DNA of 64,000 nt from Albula goreensis. Taxonomy: Eukaryota; Chordata; Actinopteri; Albuliformes; Albulidae. The first letter of the stretch is position 1. Each line of letters begins with the position of its first letter. A model generated the notes under the pieces. That model saw nothing but the letters and a program-made list of their open reading frames with translations. It ran no database searches and was not told the origin of the DNA. The translations under genes were made by a program, and so were the position numbers. Below, piece by piece: positions 10,126 through 21,130 of the stretch. The DNA is taken from assembly GCA_022829145.1 (NCBI GenBank), contig CM040742.1, positions 13,124,131-13,188,130 on the forward strand, in the 5' to 3' direction.

Positions 10126-10736
10126 TATGTCTGTATGTCTGGGTTGCATGTTAAAATCCCATAGCTGCCCATACAGACTGACTAGTGTAATTGACACATC
10201 AACATTATAATGAGGTAGCATTAGCAGCTCCAGTTCCTCAATCAGTCCTCATTAAGTGGCCTTTGTTAGTTTTTCTTTATCTATTATTTGGTTAGCAATT
10301 GTCCTTCATGTCTGACCTTCAATTTCATAAGTAAACCTTTGGATTAATTCCAACAACAATGCACAAATTAGTCATCGAATGGTCTAATTTAGAATGGCAA
10401 TTTCAATAGCATTTTTTTTTTTAGATTTTGAAAAAACATTTCTGGAGTGCAAGATGGATATTTTAACATATGCAAACATTTGAACAACATTTTTTTTGTC
10501 GACTAAGGCATTGTTGTAAGCTCTTAATTTTATGACCACTAAGAGCTGTTGATGTAGGGTTGGGGAAAAAAAGCTGTAAATAAACTGGGTTCATTAGCAG
10601 CAACTTTTATCAGTCTAATAAACCCTGGGACGATTAAAAAGTAATCGGAAGCTCTCCACGGTGGCCTCCATCTTCATTACAGAGACAGAGTCATGAGCCC
10701 ACTGACTGCTGTCGTCTTGCTCAGGCACAGACATGC
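10126..10736. other. Unannotated stretch, no gene seen
   Basis: AT-rich sequence with T runs at about 10413 and 10491 and no protein-like frame. Confidence 0.4.
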
Positions 10737-10778
10737 AGGAGGAGGAGGAGGAGGAGGAGGAGGAGGAGGAGGAGGAGA
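10737..10778. repeat. (GGA)n trinucleotide tract
   Basis: About fourteen GGA/GAG triplets in a row. In the open frames it reads as poly-Glu on the plus strand or poly-Ser on the minus strand. Neither frame shows protein-like sequence around it. Confidence 0.93.
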
Positions 10779-12394
10779 GGGTCATCAGGCCCCTCAGCCC
10801 AAAACATGACAGGGGCCAAGGGTCAGGTAGCTCCAATTACAGGTGTGCTGCACTCCTGGGGGTGCATTCCAGTGTTATTCCAACCCCCCCTCCCTCCACC
10901 TCACCTCACATTGCCATGGGCCCTTGAGACGCACAGATCTATAAGCAAGACACTAGCTGCTCGATTGTGGGTATGCTAATCCCTGCTCTGGGTGGGATCT
11001 CACAGACTCAAGGATAAATTGCATGTCAGGGAAGTGCTAGAAAGTGCTGGAATACTGGCTTGCTTCACTTCCACCCCCTCCCCTCTCAATTCAACCCCAG
11101 TCATCCTCACGATTGTCTGATTAAAACAGTCTGTCTCCCTCCCCAGCTCCTACCCCACCCCCTCACTCCACCCCAAACACAATTCCTCCCAGACACCATT
11201 AAAAAAAAAGGTATACCACAGGTGATAATGATGTCTTTGCCCCCACCTCACCCTGGGTCTTGTGACCCTGCCTGGAGAATTCTGATGATGACCGAAAGGG
11301 TCCCACATGATGCACCTGTTCGCCCCGCTGAAAGAGGCGGGAGGCAGGAGGTGGCAGACAGAATCCATAAAAGAGTCACATCGAATAATCTCCCTCCATT
11401 ATCTGGCCCCTGGTGAACTCTTCCTAAGGGGTGTGCATATTGTTTTTGCATTCGCAATTTTGTCCTCCCACCCTCTCTTCATCACTATTTTAGCATTTTA
11501 TCGCTTCTGTCCTTCAGTATTCAGCCTGTTGACAGCTGTACCTATAACATATTTTGGCCTGACATATGAAAAAGGCACTAGAGATAATTTGCTGTGCTAC
11601 CAAGATGCATAGAAAAGTATAAGCAGAAACATTGCCTGATAAAGCAAGAAATTTAATCTTTATTGAGCATTGTCAAATAAAGGTTATATTTCCTCTCTTT
11701 GTAATACAGGTGTGGCTGTAATGTTTTTGGAGAGGCTGTAGTGTAGTGGAAATACTACATCACTAATGACTACTTTGGCTAATCACGCGCTTAAAATCCG
11801 ACTGCCTCAACTACCTGAACTGCGCAGTCACCTGGGAAGGGAAGAGGTGCATCTTTGCAGTTTTGTTTTGCCGTTTTGATTTGCCATTCTATGTTGGGTG
11901 ACCAATAGGAGATCAGAGTTTATCAGTGTGACTGTACCCTGAAACATTTACATTGCTGCTGTCACTGAGAATAGAAAATGACTCTTAAAATTTCTCTGTC
12001 ACAGAGCCAATTCAACCAGTTCTTTTATCAGCCTGTGTTTGATGCCATTGTGCCAGGACGTGAAAACAAACTTGCTAAACCTGAAATTGTGAGAACTTGA
12101 TATGCTTACTGCCTCCCGTCCTTTGCCCCTGGCTAGACTACCTCTGCGATCTTTGATAATGAAGTGGACCTCCTCTGCTCTGACTGGAGCATGAGGGAAA
12201 TGAGCTGTGAGAATGCAGCTGTGACTATAGCTGTTTTAGCCTGTCAAGGTGAATGGGCTACCTGTCAAGAGCCATTCACATTGTGGCCCTCTTTCTTCAG
12301 CTTTTCCCCAACAGGACAATAGATATGCTTGAGAGTAAATGCCAGTTATGTAATATTTAAAGAAATAAAGAATAAGATGCATGTTTTAATATAC
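10779..12394. other. Long stretch without recognised features
   Basis: Single-copy looking sequence, C-rich around 10880-10920 and 11070-11180, and AT-richer after 11430. Short frames cross it but none shows a family pattern, start context or codon periodicity that I can recognise. Confidence 0.4.
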
Positions 12395-12558
12395 CTCCAC
12401 CAGTACATGGAATGAGTTGCCAAAACATGTAGTTCAGTCAAAGACATTGTGTGTGTTTAAGCACACGCTTAATGCCGTACTGGGTACTCTTTAGAATAAC
12501 GTAGGTAAATAGCAAGTCTAGTTGAGCCAAACGGCCTGTTCTCATCATCACATGTAAC
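12395..12558 (+). repeat. Dispersed repeat family R6, 3' end in forward orientation
   Basis: The words GAATGAGTTGCCAAAACATG, CTTAATGCCGTACTGGGTAC and 'GAGCCAAACGGCCTGTTCTC' occur in that order. From memory this is the end of a widespread fish repeat whose consensus reads GAGCCGAATGGCCTGTTCTC. The reverse-oriented copies at 34370 and 53095 begin with the complement of this end (CCAGGCCAYTCAGCMCATCTAGGG). The copy is 5'-truncated. Confidence 0.6.
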
Positions 12559-12904
12559 TTGACATGTTATTAAAACGGTAACATGCTGAAAAGAACTTTT
12601 GCCCCTCACTCCACAAATTCTCCACAACAAGACCAGGTGTGAAATTCATGTAAATTCATAGAAAGGCTCTTGCCCTTTTGTAAAGATGTAAAAGTTAGAG
12701 CCTGAAAGAAATATGGTTTTCTGATCTGATACCAATGTTGAGCACAATTATTATTGATTATTGATATATCCTCTTATTCTGAAATTTGCTTTGTGTTGGT
12801 GGGAATTTTCCACCATGACAAATTGACTGGAGAAGATGGACTGAAGGCAGATGTCTCCTAACAATACACTTTTAACAGCTATTAGTTGATAAGAAGGTAG
12901 GTGT

Positions 12905-12960
12905 GGGCTGGGATTTAAACAAACACACAGTCAAAACAGACTTTACATGACAACATCTTT
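12905..12960 (+). repeat. Dispersed repeat family R4, short copy
   Basis: CTGGGATTTAAAC..AACAC is followed by the 17-base word CAGTCAAAACAGACTTT, which is shared exactly with the copy at 58640. The family is defined only from this pair. Confidence 0.5.
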
Positions 12961-14429
12961 TAGAATCTTACATTTTATTGGAGACAAAAAATACATACCC
13001 CTCAGAATGTGTTAATGAATATGACTGGACATAACAAATTTGAAGAGGGGAAAGGGGAAAAATCTCTGCATTTTTAAAGTTAAAACTCTTTTCAAGGACA
13101 AACAAGCCAGGCTACAAAAAGCACCTGTATTGATTGATACCGTCCACATTGGGGCTCGAGTTTAAATTTTCTTGAGAGAAGTCAATATCTACCTGAGAAT
13201 GAATCGCATGTGTAGCACTTACTTTTGTTCGCCCTAAGGCAACACTCCTTGGAAGTCTGATTTGCATGCCCAAGGAAAAGGTTTCCCTGAGGTATGTTTT
13301 TCATGAAAAAAGCTGAGACACTTTTAAAGATACCCAGTAGATCTGGCATATGTATTTCTTTACCTTCAACTTGGATTCAAAAATGTAATTATGTGATAAG
13401 GTATTTATCAAACAATATCAAACAGTGAGTTTATTTAGCAGTTTAGCAATGATTAATTTAAGTATGTATGATGTGAAGTTTGGAGGATTTATCCAAGTTT
13501 AGCTGCCCAGCTATCAGGAAGCATACTTACAGCACTACTGAAGTTCTAGGAGGGTTTTACATAATGTTATGATGTAAATGTTCCTCAAACATGCTCCCAA
13601 TGCTACATCGTTCAGAACCAAGTAAATGGATCCAGGTAAATAACGTTAAAGGAGCACAAAGAAAACTGAACAACAGTTCCATCCTTGGAACATTTGTCGT
13701 AACGTTCTGAGAATGTTCTGGCAACCAAAAGTTGTTGGCTGGGAACTCTTTCCCACACTCACTTTCATGTTTGTCAGAGCCACTCAGCTTCTGGGGCCTT
13801 TCCTCTCATCAGCTGTGGCTGACTGAGTTTTCAGTGGAGGTACGCCTAGGAATGCGTTTAGTTGGGGCAATAATGTGATGTAGGTGCATATATACTGTAT
13901 ATATGATACATTTACAATATGATTGCAATAAAATGCAATATCTGAAATCTGAAACCATTTTCATATTTGTCCATACTTTGTGCAATATTGAAAATCTGTC
14001 TTGATGTTTATTTATTTCAATTTATTCCATTTTGGAAAGGGTGATCTCAGAAACACACCATAGCCAGGCGGGCTTAAACTAGTGAAGACACATCCAGTCC
14101 AAGCAAGATAAATGTATTTTCAGCTTTGACAAGCTGTGTGAAGATAAATGCGATTCCTGCCCTATCATTTTCATTCAAATGTTCCTGGTGTTGCCTATCA
14201 CAGCAGTTGGGTTTGAATAAAAAAACGTAAATGTTGAGTACATTTAAGATGAAACATTGAATGAGTCCAATTACCATGAAAGTCTTTTTCCTTTTTCCAG
14301 TTAGGCTTTCCACAGAAAACTTCCACAGTTTGCAGATTTTTGTAATGCAATTACATTCCGGTCTCATTCTCATTTCATAGTTTTTTCTGCATTTGCTCAG
14401 GATGAGTCGTTACATCTCGTCTTGGGGGG
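12961..14429. other. Long stretch without recognised genes
   Basis: AT-rich sequence. Near 13675-13745 GGAACATTTGTCGTAACGTT, CTGAGAATGTTCT and TTGTTGGCTGGGAAC resemble a fish repeat rich in AACGTTCT words, but I cannot delimit it. A twelve-G run lies at 14424-14435. No coding exon is supported. Confidence 0.4.
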
Positions 14430-14435
14430 GGGGGG

Positions 14436-14690
14436 CATTAAAAACGAAATGATCGGAGTGAGTGACAGCTGCCCTCTCGGCGGAGCGAAACTCGTGAAAT
14501 TTGAGGACGTGTCTGTGGCTGATCGCCCAAGGAAATCGGCGAAATTAAAATCAATCTGTCAAATGTCCTGCTCCACTGATGTCCCGGTGAAAGACCGCAC
14601 TCCCAGCATTAGTGTAATTTATGGTCCTGTCACCGTGGCAGGAAAAGTAATGTGGCAAAAGGCAACATGAGCTTCACTCTCTCAAAGCCA
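14436..14690. promoter_or_regulatory. Candidate conserved non-coding block
   Basis: Clean, non-repetitive sequence with more CpG than its surroundings and words such as GGAAATCGGCGAAATTAAAATC near 14533 and TTAGTGTAATTTATGG near 14607. An 82-codon frame crosses it but has no family pattern. The reading as a CNE is from texture only. Confidence 0.35.
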
Positions 14691-14727
14691 TCTCTTCCTA
14701 AAGTATGGGCCGGAGCTTGGGGGTTGT

Positions 14728-14935
14728 GTCTGTGCGTGTGTGTGTGAGTGTGAGAGAGAGAGAGTGTGTGTGTTTGTGTGTCCCTGTGTGTGTGTTGTAT
14801 ACCTCTGTGTATGTGTGTGCTCGCATGTGTGAGTGTGAATGTGGGTGTATGTGTGCCTGTGTGAATGTGTGTGAATGTGTGTGTGTGTGCATGTCTGTGT
14901 GTATGTGTGTGTATGACTGTGTGCTCGTGTAACTG
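14728..14935. repeat. Interrupted GT tract with a GA core
   Basis: TGTG runs are interrupted by TGAGTGTGA, GAGAGAGAGAG (near 14753) and repeated 'GTGTGAATGTGTGTGAATG' words near 14856-14880. It is a compound microsatellite. Confidence 0.93.
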
Positions 14936-15089
14936 TCTACATGCACATGCAGCCAATCGTACACTGCCCTGGTAACACTGTGGCCAATTGTGCGCAATCC
15001 TTTAGGGTTGCCATTCTGACTCTTCATTTGCTCAGTGATGATCTGAGGATTTCACACCAGACTGCTGGGAGCTGAAAAACCCAACATGA

Positions 15090-15400
15090 AAAACAAACCT
15101 GGCAACCCAAACTTATTTAATATGTTTAATCAGCTCGGATTTCTATCAGAAGGAGCAGTTTTTCTAATTGTACTTCCCTTAATGGGCCCATTGTAGTCCA
15201 TTATTGGGATTTGTGCTAACTGTTATTACCCTAAACCTGGAGTCAGCTCTGTAGAGCTCCTGGAATGTGAAATTAAAAACGTGAGGGAATGGTGTTCGTG
15301 CCAGTCTAGCTATTAAGTGGTAATCGCTCAACTACTTTATTGATCCAGAGTTATTGCCGGGACCACTTTCCTAAATGAAGGTGGTCGAAAGAAATGCTGC
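15090..15400. promoter_or_regulatory. Candidate conserved non-coding block
   Basis: Clean AT-rich sequence with AATATGTTTAATCAGC near 15119, TTTTTCTAATTGTACTTCCC near 15159, 'CCATTATTGGGATTTGTGC' near 15199 and GCTATTAAGTGGTAATCGC near 15309 (NKX2-type AAGTGG with a homeodomain site). It is one of the more CNE-like blocks in the window. Conservation is not tested. Confidence 0.45.
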
Positions 15401-16560
15401 TAAGAACAGACTTTGTGTTCTCACCATGTTTGACGGCTCTCTGAGGTGATTGAGGTTTTTTGATTTAGATGGCTGGGGTAGTAGAGGTCCACAGTGCTGG
15501 AAGGGCTGGTGTACATATTGGTTTCTGTGGGTTCCTTTCAATAAGCAGCAAATTTACTCACTCCATACAGCAAATATTTTTGCTCAAATACAAACTTTTT
15601 CCCCTGATTTCACCTGTTTTCTTAGGCTACCATTATTTATATTAGACTTTCTTTTACCTGCAAAAAATTTAAATAAAAGTCAAAAAAATGTATTGATAAA
15701 AAGATAAAATGATGGACAGTGGGAGGGTGGGGGGTGGGGTGCTATGTGATGATATCATCCCCAAAGCATTACACAAACCGGGAACCCAAGCTGGCAGGCT
15801 TGTGCCAAACGCACCGCTCAGGGGGTTACCAGATACCAGAGCTGGGAAGGGCTATGACCCAGGACCAGACTACACCCCGCTGCATTCGTTCTGTTGGGTA
15901 AAGCTTCTGCGACCCCCCCACCCCACCCCTGCTTTTTAGAGACCCCGTTTTTTAGGGCCGTATTTCACCTTAAGCACGTCACAGGCACAGTTGTGATTGG
16001 TTGACGTGGATCAAATCCCAGCAGTCCCTGTGCAGATATGCTGATCTCATTATTGACCAAAAATGAAACAGGAATATGAAACATTTGATTTTGGAATAGG
16101 AATTTGATGATACAGATTATGGATTCTGCGCAGCGACTGCTCAGATGTTATCAGTGTGAACGACTCATGACTGTGAATGTGCCGTGCCTACCTGATGTGC
16201 CCACTTCAGGGTTTTAATCCGGCCCAGACTACGGGTTCTGTCATATTTTTTTTTTTTGAAAAATGAGCTGATAAACGGATGCAGTCTGCTACTCTATGTG
16301 GATCACACATTGGCCTGAGAATGATGTGGAAAGCTGTGGGGAGGGTGGTGATATCTGTCTTTTGTATCTGTTTTGGCTCCCAAATGCAGCACAAAACAGT
16401 CCTACTACTGTAACTTGTATGAAAGCTCTGAAAAGAGTGTGCTAGAGGTCTTTTCTTTTGGCAGTTATTTGTTCTTTATTAGCAACCCCTCCCTTACCCA
16501 CCCCTCTCCCCCTAAAAAGAAAAAAAAGTTGTTGCTGGTGGATAGTTAGACCTCTTAACA
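15401..16560. other. Stretch without recognised genes
   Basis: Mixed sequence with a G-rich segment near 15722-15740, a C-rich segment near 15912-15930 and a T run near 16244. Frames up to 90 codons cross it but read as low-complexity or random peptides. Confidence 0.4.
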
Positions 16561-16572
16561 TCCCATGCTGTG

Positions 16573-16631
16573 ACTCTCTCTCTCTGTCACTTTCTCTCCC
16601 TCTCTTTCGGTCCCTTCCTCTGTCTCTCAGT
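16573..16631. repeat. CT-rich simple tract
   Basis: A run of CTCTCTCTCT and TCTCCCTCTCTTTC words. It is a polypyrimidine microsatellite with no other signal. Confidence 0.8.
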
Positions 16632-16995
16632 GCCCCGCCTATGTTCTTGTTAAATTTGCCAGATCATCTCACTGTGAACGGATTCCAATTTACGAGCGCT
16701 CTGGGTCCACTGCCTGGATTACTGCGCTAAATGGGACGTGCTCCTCTCAAGCCCTCTTGATGAAGCGCTCAAGCTCAGAGCTGTAAGTTTCAGGCACCGC
16801 AGACTCTGTCAAACTAGGCAGACAGAGCAGGCTTTTGGATCTTCATTTATTCTGAGTTCTTGTTATTTTCTTCTTTTGCAGTCTTACTATTGTTTTGTCT
16901 GTGTCTCATGCTAGGAGTATATGATGCTGCGTGGGCGTCAGTTTGTTTTGAAAAGTGCTGGGGACAACGACAGGTTCAACTAACTAAAGGCTTTC

Positions 16996-17197
16996 AAAAA
17001 GGGGTGGGGACAAAACGGGCCATGACAAAAAGGGGTGGGGACAAAACAGGCCACGACAAAAAGGGGTGGGGACAAAACGGGCCATGACAAAAAGGGGTGG
17101 GGACAAAACGGGCCATGACAAAAAGGGGTGGGGACAAAACAGGCCACGACAAAAAGGGGTGGGGACAAAACGGGCCATGACAAAAAGGGGTGGGGAC
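16996..17197. repeat. 31-bp minisatellite, 6.5 units in A-B-A-A-B-A order
   Basis: Each unit starts AAAAAGGGGTGGGGAC and ends in AAAACGGGCCATGAC (type A) or AAAACAGGCCACGAC (type B). The six complete units start at 16996, 17027, 17058, 17089, 17120 and 17151, and run A, B, A, A, B, A, followed by half a unit. Units are otherwise nearly identical, which points to recent expansion, possibly by doubling of a 93-base A-B-A block. The 31-base period puts the repeat in all frames, so the open frames here are not genes. Confidence 0.97.
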
Positions 17198-17338
17198 ATG
17201 TCCCCAGCGTCCCCAGCGTCAATGACACCTACGGGATGCTTTATGCCTGTGGTCAAGGAACCAGGCTTAAAGTTTAAAGTCTACCCTTGAAATGAGGGAG
17301 GTGCTTAAATGCCTACTTGATTCATTGTGGTTTTTTTC

Positions 17339-17340
<2 letters not shown>

Positions 17341-17412
<72 letters not shown>
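17341..17412. repeat. Pure (AT)36 microsatellite
   Basis: Seventy-two uninterrupted bases of alternating A and T. It is self-complementary and can extrude a cruciform. The lack of interruptions suggests active slippage. Confidence 0.98.
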
Positions 17413-17415
<3 letters not shown>

Positions 17416-17507
17416 ATCCTGTAGTTTGAAAATAGTGTTGCATAATTATTCAAGTCCAGAAAACGGCATGTGAAATCATTGCAATTAGGCCTGTAGCAGA
17501 TCCCCCT

Positions 17508-17648
17508 ATACAGAGTGGCTTACACAGTTGACATTCGTAAACCCTATCCATTTATTTACAGGTGAATATTTTACTGAAGCAACTAGAGTTAGTACCTCGC
17601 TCAAGGGTGCAGCAGCAGTGCCCTACTTAGGAATTGAACCTGGAACAA
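17508..17648 (-). repeat. tRNA-derived SINE with L2-type tail, reversed
   Basis: The plus strand reads, in order, 'CAGAGTGGCTTACACAGTT' (tail side), 'TTACAGGTGAATATTTTACT', 'GTACCTCGCTCAAGGGTGC', 'AGCAGTGCCCTACTTAGG' and 'AATTGAACCTGGAAC' (complement of a box B-like GGTTCAATTCC). It is the best preserved minus-strand copy in the window. The outermost head and the end of the tail are lost. Confidence 0.75.
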
Positions 17649-18507
17649 ATGTAAGATATGTACTTGCATACACTATAGATGGAATGTAGCTATCTGGTTC
17701 CTCAATTGACTGAGCAAATGCAGGGCCTTGTTTCTCAACCCATTCCATAAACTGCACAACACGACTCTCTGCTTCAGTTTTGACTGGTGGTAGTTGATGT
17801 AAAACCAGGAAGGTACTTTAAGCTGTGAGCGGGACCTTTAACCTGAATTTCATCCACGGAGTATCCAGCTGTTTATGGCTGGATTCAATGGGAGAAAAAA
17901 CAAACATGAACAGAAGTATGTTGTACAAGTCTCAGAGGATAAGAGTGATAAATGGCTTAATGTAAAGTCAACATAACGTTAATGTTCCAGGACATTTATG
18001 CTGTAGCTTATTAGCTCTAAATCTCAGTTGATCCTGTCCATCATCACAGATACCGTCTTCACTAAGGCTTTTCATTTCTCTGGTTTTCCCCCCTCTTATG
18101 TGGTTTTTTAGAAATGTCTACAGAACACAATGCTGAAAAATGACAGTGCACTCCCATTATGACAGTAGCTGGGTCTGTTTTTCCAAATGCTTGCTTTGAA
18201 AGTGTAGAAAGTGTTGAGTAATTTGGTCTCCTAATGGGGGGGGTGGTAGGCTTTTGTGTGGAGACTTGACGTTGGCGCGTTGAGGTGATTTGTGGTTTCC
18301 TGCGGTTTGAAGTGGAAGGCTGGTGGCCCTGTTTAGGGGGAAGCCCTGGCCTGTCTCACAGGCCTGCAGGGCTCAATGTGGGGGTCCCAGGGTGGAGCTG
18401 TCCCTCTGTCTGCCTGCCCTGGAGCTCTGTCAACAACTCCAACTCCGCCTGGGCTCTGATCATACAGGGGCCTTACTGTACACGGACTCAGCCACCTACA
18501 CACTGTA
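17649..18507. other. Stretch without recognised genes
   Basis: Single-copy looking sequence with a G run near 18236-18243. Frames are short and unremarkable. Confidence 0.4.
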
Positions 18508-18765
18508 CACACACACACACACACACACAGTCACACAAACAGTCATACACATGAGTATACACACACACATACTCACAGAATCTCACACTCACACACATTC
18601 TCGCTCACATGTATACGCTCTCCTCCATGCACACACATATTCTAAAACTCTCACAAAGCTCACACACACACACACACACACACTCACACACTGCCAAACA
18701 CACACATACATAAACTAGCATACATATTTTATCAAACACACACACACACTGCGCTGTCCACACAC
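18508..18765. repeat. Interrupted CA tract
   Basis: Pure CA runs near 18509-18529 and 18660-18683 are joined by CACTCACACA, CATACTCACA and CTCTCACA interruptions. It is a compound microsatellite. Confidence 0.93.
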
Positions 18766-18974
18766 TCGCTCACAGAGTGGTCTTTCAGAAGTGTTCAGAG
18801 GAATGCACTTAGTAATTTAGAGTCACCCACAGAGAAATTCTCCACTGTTTTCCCCTTTGTAGCTGAAGGAATTATTTTAATTCATCTGTCAGCAAACAGC
18901 GCAGATGAGCTGGGGGAGGAGGAGGCTAAGGTTTCATGAAACTGAAAAATGGGCAGAAGAGCCACAGCATGCCA

Positions 18975-19122
18975 GACTCACTGATTCGGACCAATCAGTG
19001 TACAGTACTCTGTGTAGAAAATTATTTTGATTGGCACAGACAAGTCACTGAATGACAGCCAGTCATAATCCCCTCCCGTTATGGGACTCATGAAGCCCTG
19101 CTGTCCTATCACCAGGAACCAG
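18975..19122 (+). repeat. Dispersed repeat family R2, copy 3
   Basis: Best preserved R2 copy. It has TCACTGATTCGGACCAATCAG at its start in two parts, then AAGTCACTGAATGACAGCC near 19043, then ACTCATGAAGCCCTGCTGTC and CTATCACCAGG near 19087-19115. The order and spacing match the copy at 9205. Confidence 0.65.
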
Positions 19123-19424
19123 CTCTCCATTTGTTGGCAGACAGTAAGGGCAGGGCACAATACTTCCAGTGAAAAGACTCAGCTACTTTACCTTCTTCCA
19201 GTTTTCTCTCTCTCTTTCTCTCCCCATGATAGCTCTTTCCCTCGACTGGTCTCGTCTTTCCATGTCGCTCCAAAAGGGTGTTTCAGCAGAGAAATTAGAA
19301 CCCAGAGTCATCAGCACTTATTTATTTGCACAAAAAATAAATGGGGCACAGAAAGAGAGAGAGAAAGAGGGAGAGAGAGAGTGTGGAGTGATTCCTTCCG
19401 CTACATGCTGAGTGGCAGAAGTGC

Positions 19425-19560
19425 TATTATCTAGTCAATTTAAGCATCAGAGACTGATGGCGAAGTGATAAATCAATTAAACGAGGCGACGAGCCTGAAA
19501 ACGCACCCGGCCATTCCATGATAAAATCCCTCTTTAGCTGCTGTGTAAACATCTTCCTCT
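19425..19560. promoter_or_regulatory. Candidate conserved non-coding block
   Basis: Clean sequence with 'TAAATCAATTAAACGAGGCG' near 19469 and CCATTCCATGATAAAATCCC near 19512. It ends against a GT microsatellite. The CNE reading rests on texture and motif words. Confidence 0.4.
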
Positions 19561-19562
19561 GA

Positions 19563-19655
19563 GTGTGTGTGTGTGTGTGTGTGTGTGTATGCACAGATGT
19601 GTGTGAGCTTTGGTGTGAGTTTGTGTGTTTGTGTGTTTGTGTGTGTGTGTCCATG
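19563..19655. repeat. GT microsatellite
   Basis: A pure GT run near 19563-19588 is followed by GTGTGAGCTTTGGTGTGAGT and TTGTGTGT repeats. Only the dinucleotide is recognisable. Confidence 0.93.
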
Positions 19656-19659
19656 TGCA

Positions 19660-20095
19660 GTGTGTGAACGAACAAACAGAAAATGATGAGAGCGATGCCG
19701 AGACCAGAGAAGTGACCAGGACGGCAGTTTCGAGTGTCGTTCCAAATAACAATAACGGGCATATATAATTACAATTACATACTGGAGCCATCAGTAGAAA
19801 TATATATCCTTATCAATACTGGTAATGTGACTCAGAGGACATTGAGATTCCAGGCATGAGTTTACGCCCTGCATTACGTGCAGTGCTCCCTGCTGATAGT
19901 TCACCTTGTCGCAGGAGGAGGTGCTGTAATACATTATATGAACCTTGACTGCACTGGCCGTGGTGCACGGCAGCACAACACGATAGCTTTTAATGCCATC
20001 CTCGCCTGTAATTACAGTTTTCCGGAGGTGGGAAACAAATTAAAGAGCAGCGGCTAAGCGAGCATGCCGGATTAGCAGGTCTTGCAGGTGTGCTT
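19660..20095. promoter_or_regulatory. Candidate conserved non-coding block
   Basis: Long clean block between two GT tracts. It carries 'ATATAATTACAATTACAT' near 19762, CATTACGTGCAG near 19872, 'GCTTTTAATGCCATCC' near 19987 and TGTAATTACAGTTTTCCGG near 20007. Repeated TAATTA/TAATGCC words in unique sequence suggest a developmental enhancer. Confidence 0.45.
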
Positions 20096-20096
20096 A

Positions 20097-20291
20097 GTTG
20101 TGTCTGTGTGTGTGTGTATTTATGTGTGTGTAAGTGAATGTGTTTGTGTGGGTGTGTAAGTGTTGGTGGGTCAGTGGGTGAGTGTGTGGTGTGTGTGTGT
20201 CTTTCTCTGTGAGTGTGTGTGTATTTGTGTGTGTGTGGGTGTGTGTGTGTGTGTGCGCAATTGCATGTGTGTCCGTGTGTGTGTGTGTCTG
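20097..20291. repeat. Interrupted GT tract
   Basis: TGTG runs with TATTTATGTG, GGTGGGTCAGTGGG and TTTCTCTGTG interruptions. Compound microsatellite. Confidence 0.93.
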
Positions 20292-21130
20292 AAGTCACTC
20301 CAACCCTTGTAATCCACTCCAGGTTAGCCATGCGCTGCTAGCTCAGAGCCTCTAGCTTTTCTTTTCTTGTACCTGAGTTTCCTCACCCTCCTTATCACGC
20401 ATTTCACACACTCAGCTCAGCGTGTGCTTACCCCAGCTTTGTTGGGGCAGCACAAACAATTGGGGACCTGGCCTGTGCATCCATTAGCCTCCCTCTGTGG
20501 TCCTTTCCCATGGAGAACTGTGGAGAAGCATAAAAAAAGAGTTTCTTTTTTTGACATATATGCTTTACCCTTCTGTCCACCAAAACTGAACCCACCAGCC
20601 CCATCAGCGCAGATAGAAGTGACCTGCCACAGCTGCTCAGTCTTTGGGGGCTGCTTATTATGGATGAGCTGATGACTTATTATAGAGTGAAAATTTTATA
20701 ATAAAACAAAAAAAACAGCTTTGGAATAATTGAAGCCACTTTGGGCTATGCAGACAATGCCCTGGCCCCTGTAACTGAAACCTATCTCTTGGTTGTGTTG
20801 TTTTGGAGAGATTCTACCCCCAAGACACCCATACATGGCGCAAAATTTATGGGATGTCTGGGATCATCACCAGCCTCAATCTGCAGCAGGTATCCGCCAT
20901 AGCTGTAAAACCCACCCATAAGAGCGAAGGGGAATAAAGGAGGAATGGGAGAACAAAAGAATAAGATGATGAAATAAAGGTAGGATGGCCCATTAACCGT
21001 TGGCTGTAAGTAGCCTGTTGAGAGAGGTGGGGGGTGGGGGTGTGTGGATAAAGGCGTCTGTGAAACATCTGGATCACTGCGATAGCCTTACTAGTGCCTG
21101 AGTTACGAGTCTGATTAATCAGACTCAGGG
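20292..21130. other. Stretch without recognised genes
   Basis: Mixed sequence. A 181-codon minus-strand frame starts here and runs into the CpG-rich block at 21130, but it has no recognisable domain. Confidence 0.35.

Noticed and set aside
10615-10836. Poly-Ser / poly-Glu frame around 10737
   Set aside because: It is the GGA trinucleotide tract; flanking residues look random.
16980-17290. Pro/Phe/His-rich minus-strand and Gly/Lys-rich plus-strand repeat frames
   Set aside because: The 31-bp period places the same repeat in all three frames; no start context or protein flanks.
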